NCBI GenBank assembly: GCA_041390625.1
Contig: JAWKPM010000008.1
Span: 1-64,000 of the forward strand
From: RBC038 sp041390625
Lineage (GTDB): Bacteria; Chloroflexota; Dehalococcoidia; UBA2979
Reading direction: 5' to 3'
Length of the DNA: 64,000 nt
Positions 25,430 to 35,845 of the stretch are shown here, piece after piece (position 1 is the stretch's first letter; each line of letters starts with the position of its first letter). A program made the translations under genes and the position numbers. Below the pieces are notes generated by a model. That model saw only the letters and a list, made by a program, of their open reading frames with translations, was not told where the DNA came from and did not search any database.

Positions 25430-25452
25430 CTACCGGGCCAGACCGATGCAGC

Positions 25453-25480
25453 GAGGGGCGGGCGGGATCGCCCGCCCCTC
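25453..25480 (+). terminator. Stem-loop between binding protein and permease
   Basis: Perfect 12-bp arms GAGGGGCGGGCG and CGCCCGCCCCTC enclose GGAT, 24 bases after the binding-protein stop. Such intercistronic hairpins usually act as partial terminators or stabilise the upstream mRNA, so that more binding protein than permease is made. Confidence 0.6.
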
Positions 25481-25502
25481 TGCACGTTGAGGGAGTGTCG
25501 CG

Positions 25503-26408
25503 ATGATCGGCCGCCGCTGGTGGGCGCCGTGGGTGTGGATGGCGCCGGCGCTGATGCTGGTATCGGTGTTCCTCGTGTACCCGAGTCTGGACACCCTGCG
25601 GCGCAGCTTCCTCGATGCGCGGTCGAAGGAGTTCGTGGGTCTCGACAACTACCGGTTCATCATCGAGAACCCGCAACCGCTCGTCGCCGACACGCACCAC
25701 GCCCTGCTCACGAACGCGCTCTGGCTCGTGATGTTCACGGGCCTCACGGTTCCGTTCGGGCTGCTCCTGGCGGTGCTGACGGGCCGGCTGCGTTACGAGG
25801 CTGTGGCGAAGTCCGCGATCTTCATCCCGATGGCGGTGTCGTTCGTGGCGGCCTCGGTGATCTGGCGCTTCATGCTGGATTTCAACGCGGACATCGGCAC
25901 GTTCAACGCGGTGCTCACGGGCCTCGGGCGTGACCCGGTGGCGTGGCTGCAAGACACGAACCTCGGCGGCACCGACGGCATCGGACCGCTGCAACTCAAC
26001 AACCTGATGCTGATGCTGATCGGCGTCTGGATGTGGACCGGCTTCGCGCTGGTCGTGCTGTCGGCCGGCTTGAAGGGGATCTCCTCGGAAGTCATCGAGG
26101 CCGCACGCGTCGATGGCGCGACCGAGCGCCAGATCCTCTTCCGCATCATCATCCCGATCCTGCGCCCGACCATCATCGTCGTCGCGACGACGCTGCTGAT
26201 CTACGCGATGAAGATCTTCGACCTCGTGTGGGTCACCACCGGCGGACGCTTCGGAACCGATGTGGTCTCGACGCTGTTCTTCAAGCAGGCGTTCATCAAT
26301 CGCAACTTCGGTGTCGGGGCCGCGCTCGCCTTCCTGCTGCTGGCGGCCGTCGTGCCGCTGATGGCGCTCAGCATCCGACGCTTCCAGACCGAGGAGGAAC
26401 GCGCATGA
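25503..26408 (+). CDS. Sugar ABC transporter permease (AglF/MalF-like)
   Basis: A 301-residue inner-membrane permease with six to seven helices. The coupling loop EAARVDGATERQILFRIIIP (EAA motif) docks on the ATPase. The segment LLIYAMKIFDLVWVTTGG resembles AglF of the alpha-glucoside system. Its last four bases overlap the start of the second permease (ATGA), so the two are translationally coupled. Together they form the heterodimeric channel. Confidence 0.9.
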   Translation: MIGRRWWAPWVWMAPALMLVSVFLVYPSLDTLRRSFLDARSKEFVGLDNYRFIIENPQPLVADTHHALLTNALWLVMFTGLTVPFGLLLAVLTGRLRYEAVAKSAIFIPMAVSFVAASVIWRFMLDFNADIGTFNAVLTGLGRDPVAWLQDTNLGGTDGIGPLQLNNLMLMLIGVWMWTGFALVVLSAGLKGISSEVIEAARVDGATERQILFRIIIPILRPTIIVVATTLLIYAMKIFDLVWVTTGGRFGTDVVSTLFFKQAFINRNFGVGAALAFLLLAAVVPLMALSIRRFQTEEERA

Positions 26409-27313
26409 CGACGACACGCGTCGCCTCGACGGGCCATCGGGTCTCCTGGTGGCAGCGGCTGCCGCTCCATGTGGTGGTGATCGGCGTGATCATCCTCTGG
26501 AGCATCCCGACGCTGGGGCTGCTCGTGAGCTCGTTCCGCGAGCCCTCGGCGATCGCCTCGAGCGGTTGGTGGGAGGCATTCCGGCATCCCGACCAGTTCA
26601 CCCTCGCGAACTACGAGCGCGTCCTCGGTGAGCAGGGGATGGGGCGGGCGTTCGTAAATAGCCTGCTCATCACCGTGCCTGCCACCATCCTCGTCATCCT
26701 GGTGGCGGCGCACGCCGCCTACGCCCTCGCGTGGATGCGCTTCCCGGCACGCGGGCCGATCTTCCTCGTGATCGTGGGGCTGCTCGTGGTGCCGCTGGAG
26801 ACGACCCTCATCCCGGTGCTGCGCCTCTTCTCGCACACGACCATCGAGCACCAGCTGCCCATCCTCGGGGGGAACGCCTTCGGGACAGCGAGCTACACGG
26901 GGATGTGGTTGGCGCATACCGGCTACGGCCTACCGTTCGCCGTCTTCCTCCTGCGCAACTTCTTCGTCAGCCTGCCTCGAGACCTGATCGAGGCCGCGCA
27001 CCTCGATGGCGCATCGGACCTCCAGGTGTTCTGGCGGGTGATCCTGCCGCTGTCGCTGCCGGCGATCGCGGCGCTCGCGATCTTCCAGTTCCTCTGGGTC
27101 TGGAACGACCTGCTCATCGCGCTGGTGCTCCTCGGCGACCCGACGCTGGCGCCGATGACACTGAAGATCACGAACCTCGTGAGCTCCTTTGGCACCTCAT
27201 ACCAGGTGCTGACGGCGGCCGCCTTCGTCTCGATGGCGCTGCCGCTGGTGGTGTTCTTCGCCTTCCAGCGGTTCTTCGTGCAGGGCATGCTGGCGGGCGC
27301 GGTGAAGGGCTAG
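26405..27313 (+). CDS. Sugar ABC transporter permease (AglG/MalG-like)
   Basis: A 302-residue second permease. The EAA loop is DLIEAAHLDGASDLQVFWRV, and IFQFLWVWNDLLIALVLLGD matches the MalG/AglG C-terminal helices. The central stretch LPILGGNAFGTASYTGMWLA is also AglG-like. ATG 26405 overlaps the stop codon of the first permease; the frame remains open upstream but only as shadow of that gene. It is the fourth transmembrane-forming part of the cassette next to the ATPase gene. Confidence 0.9.
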   Translation: MTTTRVASTGHRVSWWQRLPLHVVVIGVIILWSIPTLGLLVSSFREPSAIASSGWWEAFRHPDQFTLANYERVLGEQGMGRAFVNSLLITVPATILVILVAAHAAYALAWMRFPARGPIFLVIVGLLVVPLETTLIPVLRLFSHTTIEHQLPILGGNAFGTASYTGMWLAHTGYGLPFAVFLLRNFFVSLPRDLIEAAHLDGASDLQVFWRVILPLSLPAIAALAIFQFLWVWNDLLIALVLLGDPTLAPMTLKITNLVSSFGTSYQVLTAAAFVSMALPLVVFFAFQRFFVQGMLAGAVKG

Positions 27314-27317
27314 ACCG

Positions 27318-28439
<1,122 letters not shown>

Positions 28440-28585
28440 CCTCGAGGGCACCGACCGCAGGCGGGCGTTCGGCGCGCATTGCCACCAAATCGCTACATCG
28501 CTCGCGGGCGGATGGTCGCGCGCGACGAACCTCGCTCATACGCTGGAAGGGCCGAGCGTCCGAGCACGGGGAGGGAGCCCGCCGG

Positions 28586-29458
28586 GTGGCATCGCTACGT
28601 TCTCTTCGGGCGCCGCTCCGTGCGGCGGCCGCGACCGCCGCCCTCGCGCTGGTGATGCTGCTGGCCTCGGCCTGCTCGACGGGCGAAGCCGGCGAGCCGC
28701 ACGAGGAGTTGGCTGCTCTGTCGGACCGCATGTCGGCGGCGACCGTCGAGCTCTCCTTCCCGTGGGACGAGGAAGCGCCGGCCGATGGCGGCCTCGCGGC
28801 GCCGACGGCCACCGAAGGCCCCGGCCCCGGAGGCACCGCCATCGTCGGGAACACCGGCGGCACGGGCGTCAGCCTGCGGTCCGGCTGCGCCGACGACCTG
28901 CGCATCGATGGCGCGTGGGGCGACGGCGTGGAGCTCACCATCGTCGAGTTCGGCGCGGACGAGTGTGCCGGCTGGACGTACCTCTCGGACGGTCAGACCG
29001 AGTCGTGGGTGCGGGACGAGTATCTGGTCGACCTGAGCGCTCCATCCGCGGAAGGCGGAGGCGCGACCGTCGAGGATCCGCTCGCCGGCCCGTTCAAGCG
29101 CTGGACCGAGCAGCTCCTCGATGGCTCCGGACGAGCCGCGCTGCTGGCGCGCCACGTGCCCAACTCCTCGGAGGCGACGCCCACCGCGGCGTTCCTCCGC
29201 GACCTCGCGAGCGACATGCAGGGCCTCGAGACCGAGCTCACGGCGGCGGACCCGTTCGCGCTGCCGGCCTGCGAGCTTGCGCGAGGCCGTCTCGGTGACG
29301 CAGCCGGTGACCTCGAGGCGCTCGCCACGGCGCTGGCCCGCTTCTTCGATGGCTCGACTCGGGAGACGGGGGAGGCCACCGCCGCCGCAGATCGCTACCT
29401 TGAGACCCAGGAACAAGCTGCGGCCTCGGTGAACGAGTGCCTGGGAGGCAACGCATGA
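28586..29458 (+). CDS. Secreted lipoprotein with SH3-like region
   Basis: A 290-residue protein with a lipoprotein signal (LALVMLLASACSTG, Cys about residue 30). Residues about 80-150 look like a bacterial SH3 or SH3b-like domain, with GVSLRSGCADDLRI and a Trp-rich GWTYLSDGQTESWVRDEYLV. The rest is alpha-helical and rich in Ala/Glu/Leu. GTG 28586 has a GGGAGGGAG ribosome site. Its last bases overlap the start of the HEAT-repeat gene, so the two proteins are probably made together. Function unknown; surface attachment or sensing is possible. Confidence 0.65.
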   Translation: MASLRSLRAPLRAAAATAALALVMLLASACSTGEAGEPHEELAALSDRMSAATVELSFPWDEEAPADGGLAAPTATEGPGPGGTAIVGNTGGTGVSLRSGCADDLRIDGAWGDGVELTIVEFGADECAGWTYLSDGQTESWVRDEYLVDLSAPSAEGGGATVEDPLAGPFKRWTEQLLDGSGRAALLARHVPNSSEATPTAAFLRDLASDMQGLETELTAADPFALPACELARGRLGDAAGDLEALATALARFFDGSTRETGEATAAADRYLETQEQAAASVNECLGGNA

Positions 29459-30126
29459 CCACCACCGACTGCGAGACGAACGCCGCGGCCGTCCGCGACC
29501 TCACCGAGCGAGGGGACGCCGTACCGACGGAGAACCTCGATGCGCTGCAGCGATGCATCGAGGAAGAAGGCGACAGTGCACGGCAGCGCGGTTATGTGCT
29601 GGCCTACGTCCCGGCGCTCGACGCCGACCGGCTGGCGACCGAGGCGCATCGATTGCTTGCCCACAAGGACGCGGACGTCCGCGAAGCGGCCTACGACGCG
29701 CTGAGCGAGCTGGGCCCGCGCGTGCTGCCGGCGCTCGAGGGACCAGCGAGCGACAAGGATCGCGACGTGCGCTGGTTCGCGTACGAGATCGCGTCACACC
29801 TCGAGGGCACGGCGGCGATCCCCATGCTCCTCCGCGGGCTGCACGACGGGGACTTCTCGATCCGCTGGGTCGCCTCGAACGGCCTGATCTCGACGGGCCC
29901 GGAGAGCGTGCGCCCGCTCCTCGAGGCGCTGGTCACGGAGCGACCGTCACTGTCGTTCCACTCAGCCGCGCGCCGCATCTTCACGCGCATCGACGCCTCG
30001 AGCCCGCTTGATGAGCAGGTGCGGCGGCTGGCCGACGCACTCGGCCGCGAGACGACGATCGTCGAGGCGGGCCCGGTCGCGAAGGACATTCTCGATCGGC
30101 TCTACGGCGGCGCCGCGGCCTCGTAG
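29455..30126 (+). CDS. HEAT-repeat protein
   Basis: A 223-residue protein made mostly of tandem helical pairs of the HEAT type, for example RLLAHKDADVREAAYDALSE, SDKDRDVRWFAYEIASHLEG and RGLHDGDFSIRWVASNGLIS. These form curved scaffolds that bind other proteins; phycobilin-lyase-like HEAT proteins are related but no cofactor site is evident. ATG 29455 overlaps the lipoprotein stop codon (ATGA). Being coupled to a lipoprotein gene suggests a joint role, but none is known. Confidence 0.75.
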   Translation: MTTTDCETNAAAVRDLTERGDAVPTENLDALQRCIEEEGDSARQRGYVLAYVPALDADRLATEAHRLLAHKDADVREAAYDALSELGPRVLPALEGPASDKDRDVRWFAYEIASHLEGTAAIPMLLRGLHDGDFSIRWVASNGLISTGPESVRPLLEALVTERPSLSFHSAARRIFTRIDASSPLDEQVRRLADALGRETTIVEAGPVAKDILDRLYGGAAAS

Positions 30127-30129
30127 CGG

Positions 30130-33100
30130 TCACACTGCGCAGCGGCTCCACATCGGGAGGCGGTCGGGCAGACCGCCCTCGTAGCGTGCGTTCCACGCAG
30201 CGTTCACCTGCGGGTTGAGCGCGCCGGCGATGTAGATGAACCACGTCCCGTCGGCGAGCGTCGCGAACGTGCATGAAGCCGCCTCGGCGCCCGTGCCCGA
30301 CACCGCCGCCATCAGATCGGACATCGTGCCGCCGGGTGAGATCACCCACAGCGAGACGCCCTGGGGCTGGAAGCCGGCGATCGCAAGGGCGGGCGCCGGC
30401 GGCGGTCCTGCGACCGGCGTTGGCGATGGAGTGGGCGTCGGTGTCGGCGTGGGCGCAGGCGCTGCGCCTCCACCTCCACCGCCACCGCCTCCAGCAGGCG
30501 GCGCGGGTGGCGCAGCAGCGCGGGTGATCGAGAGCAGGTACGCCCTCGATGTCACGCCGTCGACCGCCGTGACCTCGATCGCGAGGTCATTGGCACCGAC
30601 CGCGAGCGACACCTCGATCGCCACGCCGGACTCGATGGGCGTGCCATCGAGGGAGATCGAGGCGCCGTCCGCCGAGGCTGTGGCCGTCAGCTCGATGCTC
30701 TCGACGCCGTTCCCAACGTCGACGGCATACGGGCCGAGCTTCAGCAGCTCGAACGCGGGCGTGAGGACGCCATCGCCGACTTCGAGGCTCGCGAGCGTCC
30801 AGTCCGTCGAGGGCGCCAGGCGCTCGATCACGAGGTGGTACGTGCGCTGTGTCACGCCGTCCTGAGCGGTGACGACGACCTCGACGTCGTTGTCGCCGAG
30901 GGCGAGCGGGACCTCGATGGTCCCCGACGCGCCTGCGGGCGCGCCGGCGACCTCGATGGTGGCGGTCGGGTCGGACGCCTCGACCGTTACCGACAACGCA
31001 TCGACGGCCTCGAGGACGGTCGCGGCGTAGTCGAGCGTGTCAGCGTCGAACGTGGGGGCCAACGTGACGCCGTCGGCCTCGAGGGTCGCGAGCGCAGCGT
31101 TCGTCGAGGGCGCGGCGCGGTCCACCGTGAGCGTGTAGACGGTCTCGTTCACCCCGTCGGCGGCGGTGACGCGCACCTCGATGTCCTGCGAGCCCACGTC
31201 GAGCGGCACGGTCGCGGCGACGCCGGACTCCGCCGGCTCGCCATCGATCGCCAGCGTGGCGTCCGGATCCTCGAGGGCGGCGGTGACCTCGATGCTGTCG
31301 GTCGGGTAGGGCACGTCGAGCGCGTACGCCGTCGTCGAGGGTTCAAACGGCGGATCGAGGTCGAGCCCGGCGACCTCGAGACCGGCGAGCGCGGAGTTCG
31401 AGGTCGGGACCGCGAGCGTCACGACGGTGAACGTGGCGGTCCCGCTGGAGTCGCCGTCCGGCACCTCGAGCGGCAGCTCGGGCTCGGTGGTGGCGTGACG
31501 GACGCCGGCGCTCGTGACGGCGAAGGTCTCGATGGTGCCGGTCACGCCGGTGTTGAAGTCCGCGACGCCGAGGCTCCAGTCGCCGGGCACGGCCGCGACG
31601 CCCGCCGCCTCGATGCCCGCGTCGGGCACGGGGTAGCGCATGCGGATGTCGGGCTCGCCCGCGCGGAAGAACGGGTTGTTGAAGAGGACCTGGATCTGCT
31701 CGCCGTAGACGAGCGTGACGGCGAGGTCGCGAGGTCGGGCGTGCGTGATCTCGACCTCGACGAAGTCGCCCGCCGGCTCGAGGCCGGTGATGGCTCGATA
31801 GACGTCGATGGCGCCGGCGCCCATCGCGTCGTCGCGGCCCGGCGCGCCCAGGTCCTCGGCGCTCGATGCCAGCGCCGAGGCGACCTCGACGCCGGTCCAC
31901 TGAGGGTGGGCGGCGCGCACTAGGACGGCAGCGCCACTGGCGACGGCGGTCGCCATCGAGGTGCCGTCGAGGAAGGCGTAGCGCCCCGGGTAGGTCGAGA
32001 GCATCGAGACGCCCGGCGCCACGAGGTCCACGTGCGAGCCGACGATCGAGAACGCCGCGCGGCCGCCGCCGGGATTGAGCGCGCCGATGCCGATCACGCC
32101 GTCGTAGGCGGCCGGGTACTGAAGCCCTTCGTTGCCATCGATGGGCGCGACGGCATCGTTGCCGCTGGCGGCGACGACGACCACGTCGGCGGCGAGGGCG
32201 TACTCGATGGCGTCACGAATCGCATCGGGCTCCGTCGCGAGCGGCCGAGGCCCGGGGCCGGAGATCGAGAGGTTGATCACCTCGGCCCCGTGGTCGGTCG
32301 CCCAGACGATCGCGGCCGCGACCGCGTCCCACGGGCACACGCCGGCGCCGTCGCAGGCGCGTGCGACGAGGACCTCGGCGTCGGGCGCCATGCCGGAGAC
32401 GCCGAGGGCGTTGTCGCGCGTCGCGACGACCGCGCCGGCCACGTGGGTGCCGTGGCCGTTCTGGTCGCTCGGGTCGTCGTCGAGCGCGATGAAGTCGGAG
32501 CCGGGCTCGACGACGAGGCGACCGGCCAGGTCCTCGTGGGCGAGGTCGACGCCGGTGTCGACGACCGCGACGCGGACGCGATGGCCCTCGGAGGTGGCGC
32601 CGCTCGTCACGTCCCACGCCTCGACGGCATTCGTGCGGAAGAGGCCCCACTGCTGCCAGAAGTAGGGGTCGTTGCCGAGCAGCGTCGAGGGTGCAGGAGA
32701 CCCCGCCTCGAGGGGCGTCGCTGGAGCCACACCGTCGAGGAAGTAGGCGCCGACGGGCTGCACGGCCTCGACGTCCGGCCGCGCATCGAGGACGCGCTCG
32801 CTGGTGGCGCTCGCGCGCAGTCCGACGCGGGCGGCGTCGTCGACGACCGCCACCCAGCCGATCTCATCGAGCACCCTCGTGACACGCACACCGGCCTCGA
32901 TGGTCAGGCGCGCGACGGCCGTCGCGGAGTCGACGCTGTCGTCGAGCTTCACGAGGTACTGACCGCTGAGCGAGGCCGTGGACAGCGCCGTCGGCGCGGC
33001 AGGAAGTGGCGCAGGCGGCCTGACCGGCGGCTGCACCGGAGGCTCCTGGCCCTCGACGGGCGCGATGGACACGAAGAGCAGCGCCACGACGGCGAGTGCG

Positions 33101-33189
33101 AAGGCGATCGCTCGAAGCGCGAGCGTCGTGGGGCCTCGAAGAGGCGATGTGGGCAGCAGGTCGGCAGAGGGATAGCGAGGCAATGGCAC
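30130..33189 (-). CDS. Subtilisin-type (S8) secreted protease with cadherin-like repeats
   Basis: A 1019-residue exported protein. After a signal helix (LRAIAFALAVVALLFVSIAP) comes a pro-region, then the S8 catalytic domain: Asp in VAVVDTGVDLAHEDLAG, His in NGHGTHVAGAVV and Ser in DGTSMATAVASGAAVLV. Next is a P-domain-like region and three repeats of about 95 residues with the cadherin-like beta-sandwich pattern (e.g. AGLEVAGLDLDPPFEPSTTA, LATLEADGVTLAPTFDADTL). A Gly tract and a Pro-Thr linker lead to a small C-terminal domain, possibly an anchor. The exact start is uncertain: GTG 33189 is close to its ribosome site and TTG 33183 is an alternative. Confidence 0.88.
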   Translation of the reverse strand: MPLPRYPSADLLPTSPLRGPTTLALRAIAFALAVVALLFVSIAPVEGQEPPVQPPVRPPAPLPAAPTALSTASLSGQYLVKLDDSVDSATAVARLTIEAGVRVTRVLDEIGWVAVVDDAARVGLRASATSERVLDARPDVEAVQPVGAYFLDGVAPATPLEAGSPAPSTLLGNDPYFWQQWGLFRTNAVEAWDVTSGATSEGHRVRVAVVDTGVDLAHEDLAGRLVVEPGSDFIALDDDPSDQNGHGTHVAGAVVATRDNALGVSGMAPDAEVLVARACDGAGVCPWDAVAAAIVWATDHGAEVINLSISGPGPRPLATEPDAIRDAIEYALAADVVVVAASGNDAVAPIDGNEGLQYPAAYDGVIGIGALNPGGGRAAFSIVGSHVDLVAPGVSMLSTYPGRYAFLDGTSMATAVASGAAVLVRAAHPQWTGVEVASALASSAEDLGAPGRDDAMGAGAIDVYRAITGLEPAGDFVEVEITHARPRDLAVTLVYGEQIQVLFNNPFFRAGEPDIRMRYPVPDAGIEAAGVAAVPGDWSLGVADFNTGVTGTIETFAVTSAGVRHATTEPELPLEVPDGDSSGTATFTVVTLAVPTSNSALAGLEVAGLDLDPPFEPSTTAYALDVPYPTDSIEVTAALEDPDATLAIDGEPAESGVAATVPLDVGSQDIEVRVTAADGVNETVYTLTVDRAAPSTNAALATLEADGVTLAPTFDADTLDYAATVLEAVDALSVTVEASDPTATIEVAGAPAGASGTIEVPLALGDNDVEVVVTAQDGVTQRTYHLVIERLAPSTDWTLASLEVGDGVLTPAFELLKLGPYAVDVGNGVESIELTATASADGASISLDGTPIESGVAIEVSLAVGANDLAIEVTAVDGVTSRAYLLSITRAAAPPAPPAGGGGGGGGGAAPAPTPTPTPTPSPTPVAGPPPAPALAIAGFQPQGVSLWVISPGGTMSDLMAAVSGTGAEAASCTFATLADGTWFIYIAGALNPQVNAAWNARYEGGLPDRLPMWSRCAV

Positions 33190-33246
33190 CTCTCGGCGCC
33201 CGCCACGCCTTCGGTATGCCGAGGATTCCTTACGTCGTGGCGGAGG

Positions 33247-33876
33247 TCAACCTCGCGAGGCGCCTCGACGGCCGAGGACCCCGGCCACGGCGACCGCGGC
33301 GGCGATCAAGCCGAGCAGCGCCACGCTCGCGCGCGGCGGTGTCACACGCTCCTCGGGGGCCTCGAGCTCAGTCGGGAAGGCGGGCGCTGGACCTCGAGGG
33401 AAGCTCGCAGCGTGCACGGCCGGCTGCGAGCGGGGCAGCGCAACGACGCGGTCGGCCGGCCAGTGGCGACCGGCGCGCCGCAGCAGCGAGGTCGCGAGCA
33501 GCACGAGCAGCGGCAGTGTGAGCAGGGTGACCCGACCCGGCATCGAGCTCGTGGCTTCGACGACCGAGGCGAGATGCGGGACTGGGACGACGAGCGCGGG
33601 GTCCGCGGGACCGACCTCGGATGCCGCGCCGGCGACGCTCACCAACGCCAGGCCGCCCGAGGCGTCCTCGAGCGGTTGGTACCCCAGCCATCCCGGCACC
33701 AGCGACAGCACGATGGCCAGCGCGCCCACGAGGAGCGCGGCGCGGGCGAAGCGGCGCGTCCGGGTCACACCCGGCTGCGCCGCCGCCAACGAGGCGCGGG
33801 CACGGACGCTGGCGTATCGGCGCGCGCGGCGCGGACTGCTGCTCAGCAGGTGCATGGTGCGGTGCGGGACGAACAT
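33247..33876 (-). CDS. Membrane protein of unknown function, 209 aa
   Basis: ATG 33876 is preceded by GGAG at 5 bases and gives a protein with a basic N terminus, a helix at FARAALLVGALAIVLSLVPG, an extracytoplasmic part, a second helix at VTLLTLPLLVLLATSLL and a C-terminal helix at SVALLGLIAAAVAVAGVLG. No motif suggests function. It lies upstream of the subtilase gene on the same strand and may be cotranscribed; an accessory or anchoring role is speculation. Confidence 0.55.
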   Translation of the reverse strand: MFVPHRTMHLLSSSPRRARRYASVRARASLAAAQPGVTRTRRFARAALLVGALAIVLSLVPGWLGYQPLEDASGGLALVSVAGAASEVGPADPALVVPVPHLASVVEATSSMPGRVTLLTLPLLVLLATSLLRRAGRHWPADRVVALPRSQPAVHAASFPRGPAPAFPTELEAPEERVTPPRASVALLGLIAAAVAVAGVLGRRGASRG

Positions 33877-34016
33877 CGGCACTCCGACGGCCAGCATCGG
33901 GCATCGAGGGGGATCGTGGCCTCGGATGCGGCCCGCGACGAGGCCTCGATGGGCACCTAGGGCAACCGCCATCGCTCGGTGCGGGTTCGCCCGCGGGCAG
34001 CGGCCTCGGGCCCGGC

Positions 34017-34022
34017 TATCAT
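34017..34022 (+). promoter_or_regulatory. TATCAT -10 box ahead of the universal stress gene
   Basis: TATCAT ends 16 bases before GTG 34039 and overlaps the alternative ATG at 34021. A transcript starting about 7 bases downstream would still include the GGAGG ribosome site, supporting GTG 34039 as the real start. Confidence 0.5.
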
Positions 34023-34038
34023 GGCGGCGGAGGCTCGC

Positions 34039-34494
34039 GTGCGCATTCTCGTGGCATTCGATGGATCGGCCGGGGCGGTCGCCGCCCTCGAGGTCGCGGC
34101 GCGCCTCACGAGGTCCCACGCCGACGGCGGTCAGATCGTCGCCATGAGCGTCCTCAACCCGCTCGTGGACGCGACGGACATCGTCGCTCCGACCGCCGCC
34201 GAGGCAGTGACCGAGGCCGAGAGGCGCGAGTGGGAACGTCTCGCCGGCATTGTCGAGTCCGTCGACGGGCTCGATGGCGTCGAGGTCGAGCTAGTGGTCG
34301 AGGAACTCGCCCGCGGCGAGGACGTACCGGAGCACCTCGTACGTGCCGCGCGCGAACGCGAAGTCGAGCTCCTGGCGATCTCCAGCCGCCGCGCGGCGGG
34401 GGTGAAGGGGCTCGTCCTCGGCAGCGTGACGCAGCACATCCTGCGTCTCTCCGACGTCCCGGTCCTGGTCGTGCGGCCGCCGTCCGACGGCTAG
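34039..34494 (+). CDS. Universal stress protein (UspA family)
   Basis: A 151-residue UspA-fold protein starting VRILVAFDGSAGAVAALEVA. The C-terminal ATP-binding signature appears as GVKGLVLGSVTQHILRLSDV, followed by PVLVVRPP. Universal stress proteins bind ATP or other ligands and help survival under starvation and stress. GTG 34039 has GGAGG 5 bases upstream; the 6-codon longer ATG start lies in the -10 box. Monocistronic; it converges with the exchanger gene. Confidence 0.9.
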   Translation: MRILVAFDGSAGAVAALEVAARLTRSHADGGQIVAMSVLNPLVDATDIVAPTAAEAVTEAERREWERLAGIVESVDGLDGVEVELVVEELARGEDVPEHLVRAAREREVELLAISSRRAAGVKGLVLGSVTQHILRLSDVPVLVVRPPSDG

Positions 34495-34506
34495 CCTCGA
34501 GCGGCG

Positions 34507-35703
34507 CTAGGCCCTCGGCGGGGTCAGGGCCGCGTGCTCCTCGAGGTCGATCGCTGGATTGCGGATCAGCGTCCGCACGTCGCGCAGGCGACTGCGAACG
34601 GCGTCGCGCTCGCGCCAGGCGATCCACAGCCCGAGCAGCACGTAGATCCCGGCGATGGTGAGCCGGACCTCGACGATCGGGATCGCGAACTGGATGAAGA
34701 AGAGCGCGAACAGCGCGATGGCCTCGGTGCGGTTCATGCTCAGGCTCACGAGGACGCCGACCGCGAACAGCGACTGCGCCGCCGTCAGCAGCACTTCTTC
34801 CTGCTGGCGGGTGTCGAGGGGCAAGCCCTCGAGGGTGCCGGCCGACCACGAGTACGCGAACGGCAGGCTGCCGACCAGCAGCGTCCACTGGTTCACCTTC
34901 GACGAGAGCAGCGCCCCCATCGCGACGGCCGCGCGCCCGCGCCACGCTAGGATGGCGGCGATGAGGAACTCCGGCGCCTCCGAGGCAAGCGGCGCGACCC
35001 ACTGCACGAGCAGGAAGTGGTCGATGCCGAGCTCTGTGCCCACCTCGATGAGCCCCTCAGCGAACGGCTCGGCGGCTGCGACCACCACCAACGCGGCATA
35101 GGCGAACATCGCGATCAGGGTCGCGCGGCGCTGGAATCGAGGCAGCGAGCCGATCGTGCGTGCCGGACCGACGAGCTCGGGCTCCTCGGCCGGCGAGCGG
35201 GCAACGACCGAGATGTACACGAGGAAGATCGCGCCGAGGACGATCGCGTCGTAGACGGCGATCGAGCCCTTCAGCGGCAGCGTGAACGAGTACAGCGTGG
35301 CGGCGGTGAGCGCGATGATCTCGACGCTGTAGCGACGCTCCATCACCAACGCGCGCGCCCTCGTCCGCCACCACAGCACGAGGAAGACGAGCGGCCAGGC
35401 GGCGCCGATGAGCAGCCGATTGCCGCCCGTCATGTTCGCGACGGCGTACGGCGCGAACGTCGGATCCTGGCCCGCCTTCCACGCGAACGTGATGTCGACC
35501 GCGTACTCGGGCAGCACGGCGATCAGGGCGATGAAGGCCACGGCGACGCCCTGTGAGACGTCGACCTCAGCGGCCTCGGCGGCCCAGGCGAGCAGGAAGG
35601 CGGCAGAGACGATCGCGAGGCCGAAGAGGGCCGTGTCGGCCTCGACCCCGATGTGCACGCCGCCCAGACGCAGCACGAGCGCCGGGACGCCCGCGACCGC
35701 CAT
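34507..35703 (-). CDS. CaCA-family sodium/calcium exchanger-like protein
   Basis: A 398-residue transporter with about ten helices in two inverted halves. The alpha-repeats that bind the cation are FIALIAVLPEYAVDITFAWK plus NMTGGNRLLIG, and LASEAPEFLIAAILAWRG plus LSSKVNQWTLLVGS. The glutamates in LPEY and APEF are the conserved cation ligands. It would export Ca2+ or another divalent or monovalent ion in exchange for Na+ or H+. The Asn/Ser composition of the repeats is not the classic Na+/Ca2+ one, so the ion is uncertain. No partner genes. Confidence 0.82.
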   Translation of the reverse strand: MAVAGVPALVLRLGGVHIGVEADTALFGLAIVSAAFLLAWAAEAAEVDVSQGVAVAFIALIAVLPEYAVDITFAWKAGQDPTFAPYAVANMTGGNRLLIGAAWPLVFLVLWWRTRARALVMERRYSVEIIALTAATLYSFTLPLKGSIAVYDAIVLGAIFLVYISVVARSPAEEPELVGPARTIGSLPRFQRRATLIAMFAYAALVVVAAAEPFAEGLIEVGTELGIDHFLLVQWVAPLASEAPEFLIAAILAWRGRAAVAMGALLSSKVNQWTLLVGSLPFAYSWSAGTLEGLPLDTRQQEEVLLTAAQSLFAVGVLVSLSMNRTEAIALFALFFIQFAIPIVEVRLTIAGIYVLLGLWIAWRERDAVRSRLRDVRTLIRNPAIDLEEHAALTPPRA

Positions 35704-35845
35704 GAGCAGGATGAGGGTGCGGGAGTCGCGCAGGCGCGGGCCCTTCGGTGCAGCGGGTGCGGCCGTGGGCCGCGAGGCCTCGATGATACCCGAGGACCTC
35801 GGACGCCCGCTCGACGATGAAACGGCCAGGCCGTAGCGTCATCGG

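Noticed and set aside
30425..30500. Short tandem repeat resembling a CRISPR or microsatellite
   Set aside because: It is the DNA of a Pro-Thr and poly-Gly linker in the subtilase; repeat units are two or one codons and have no spacers.
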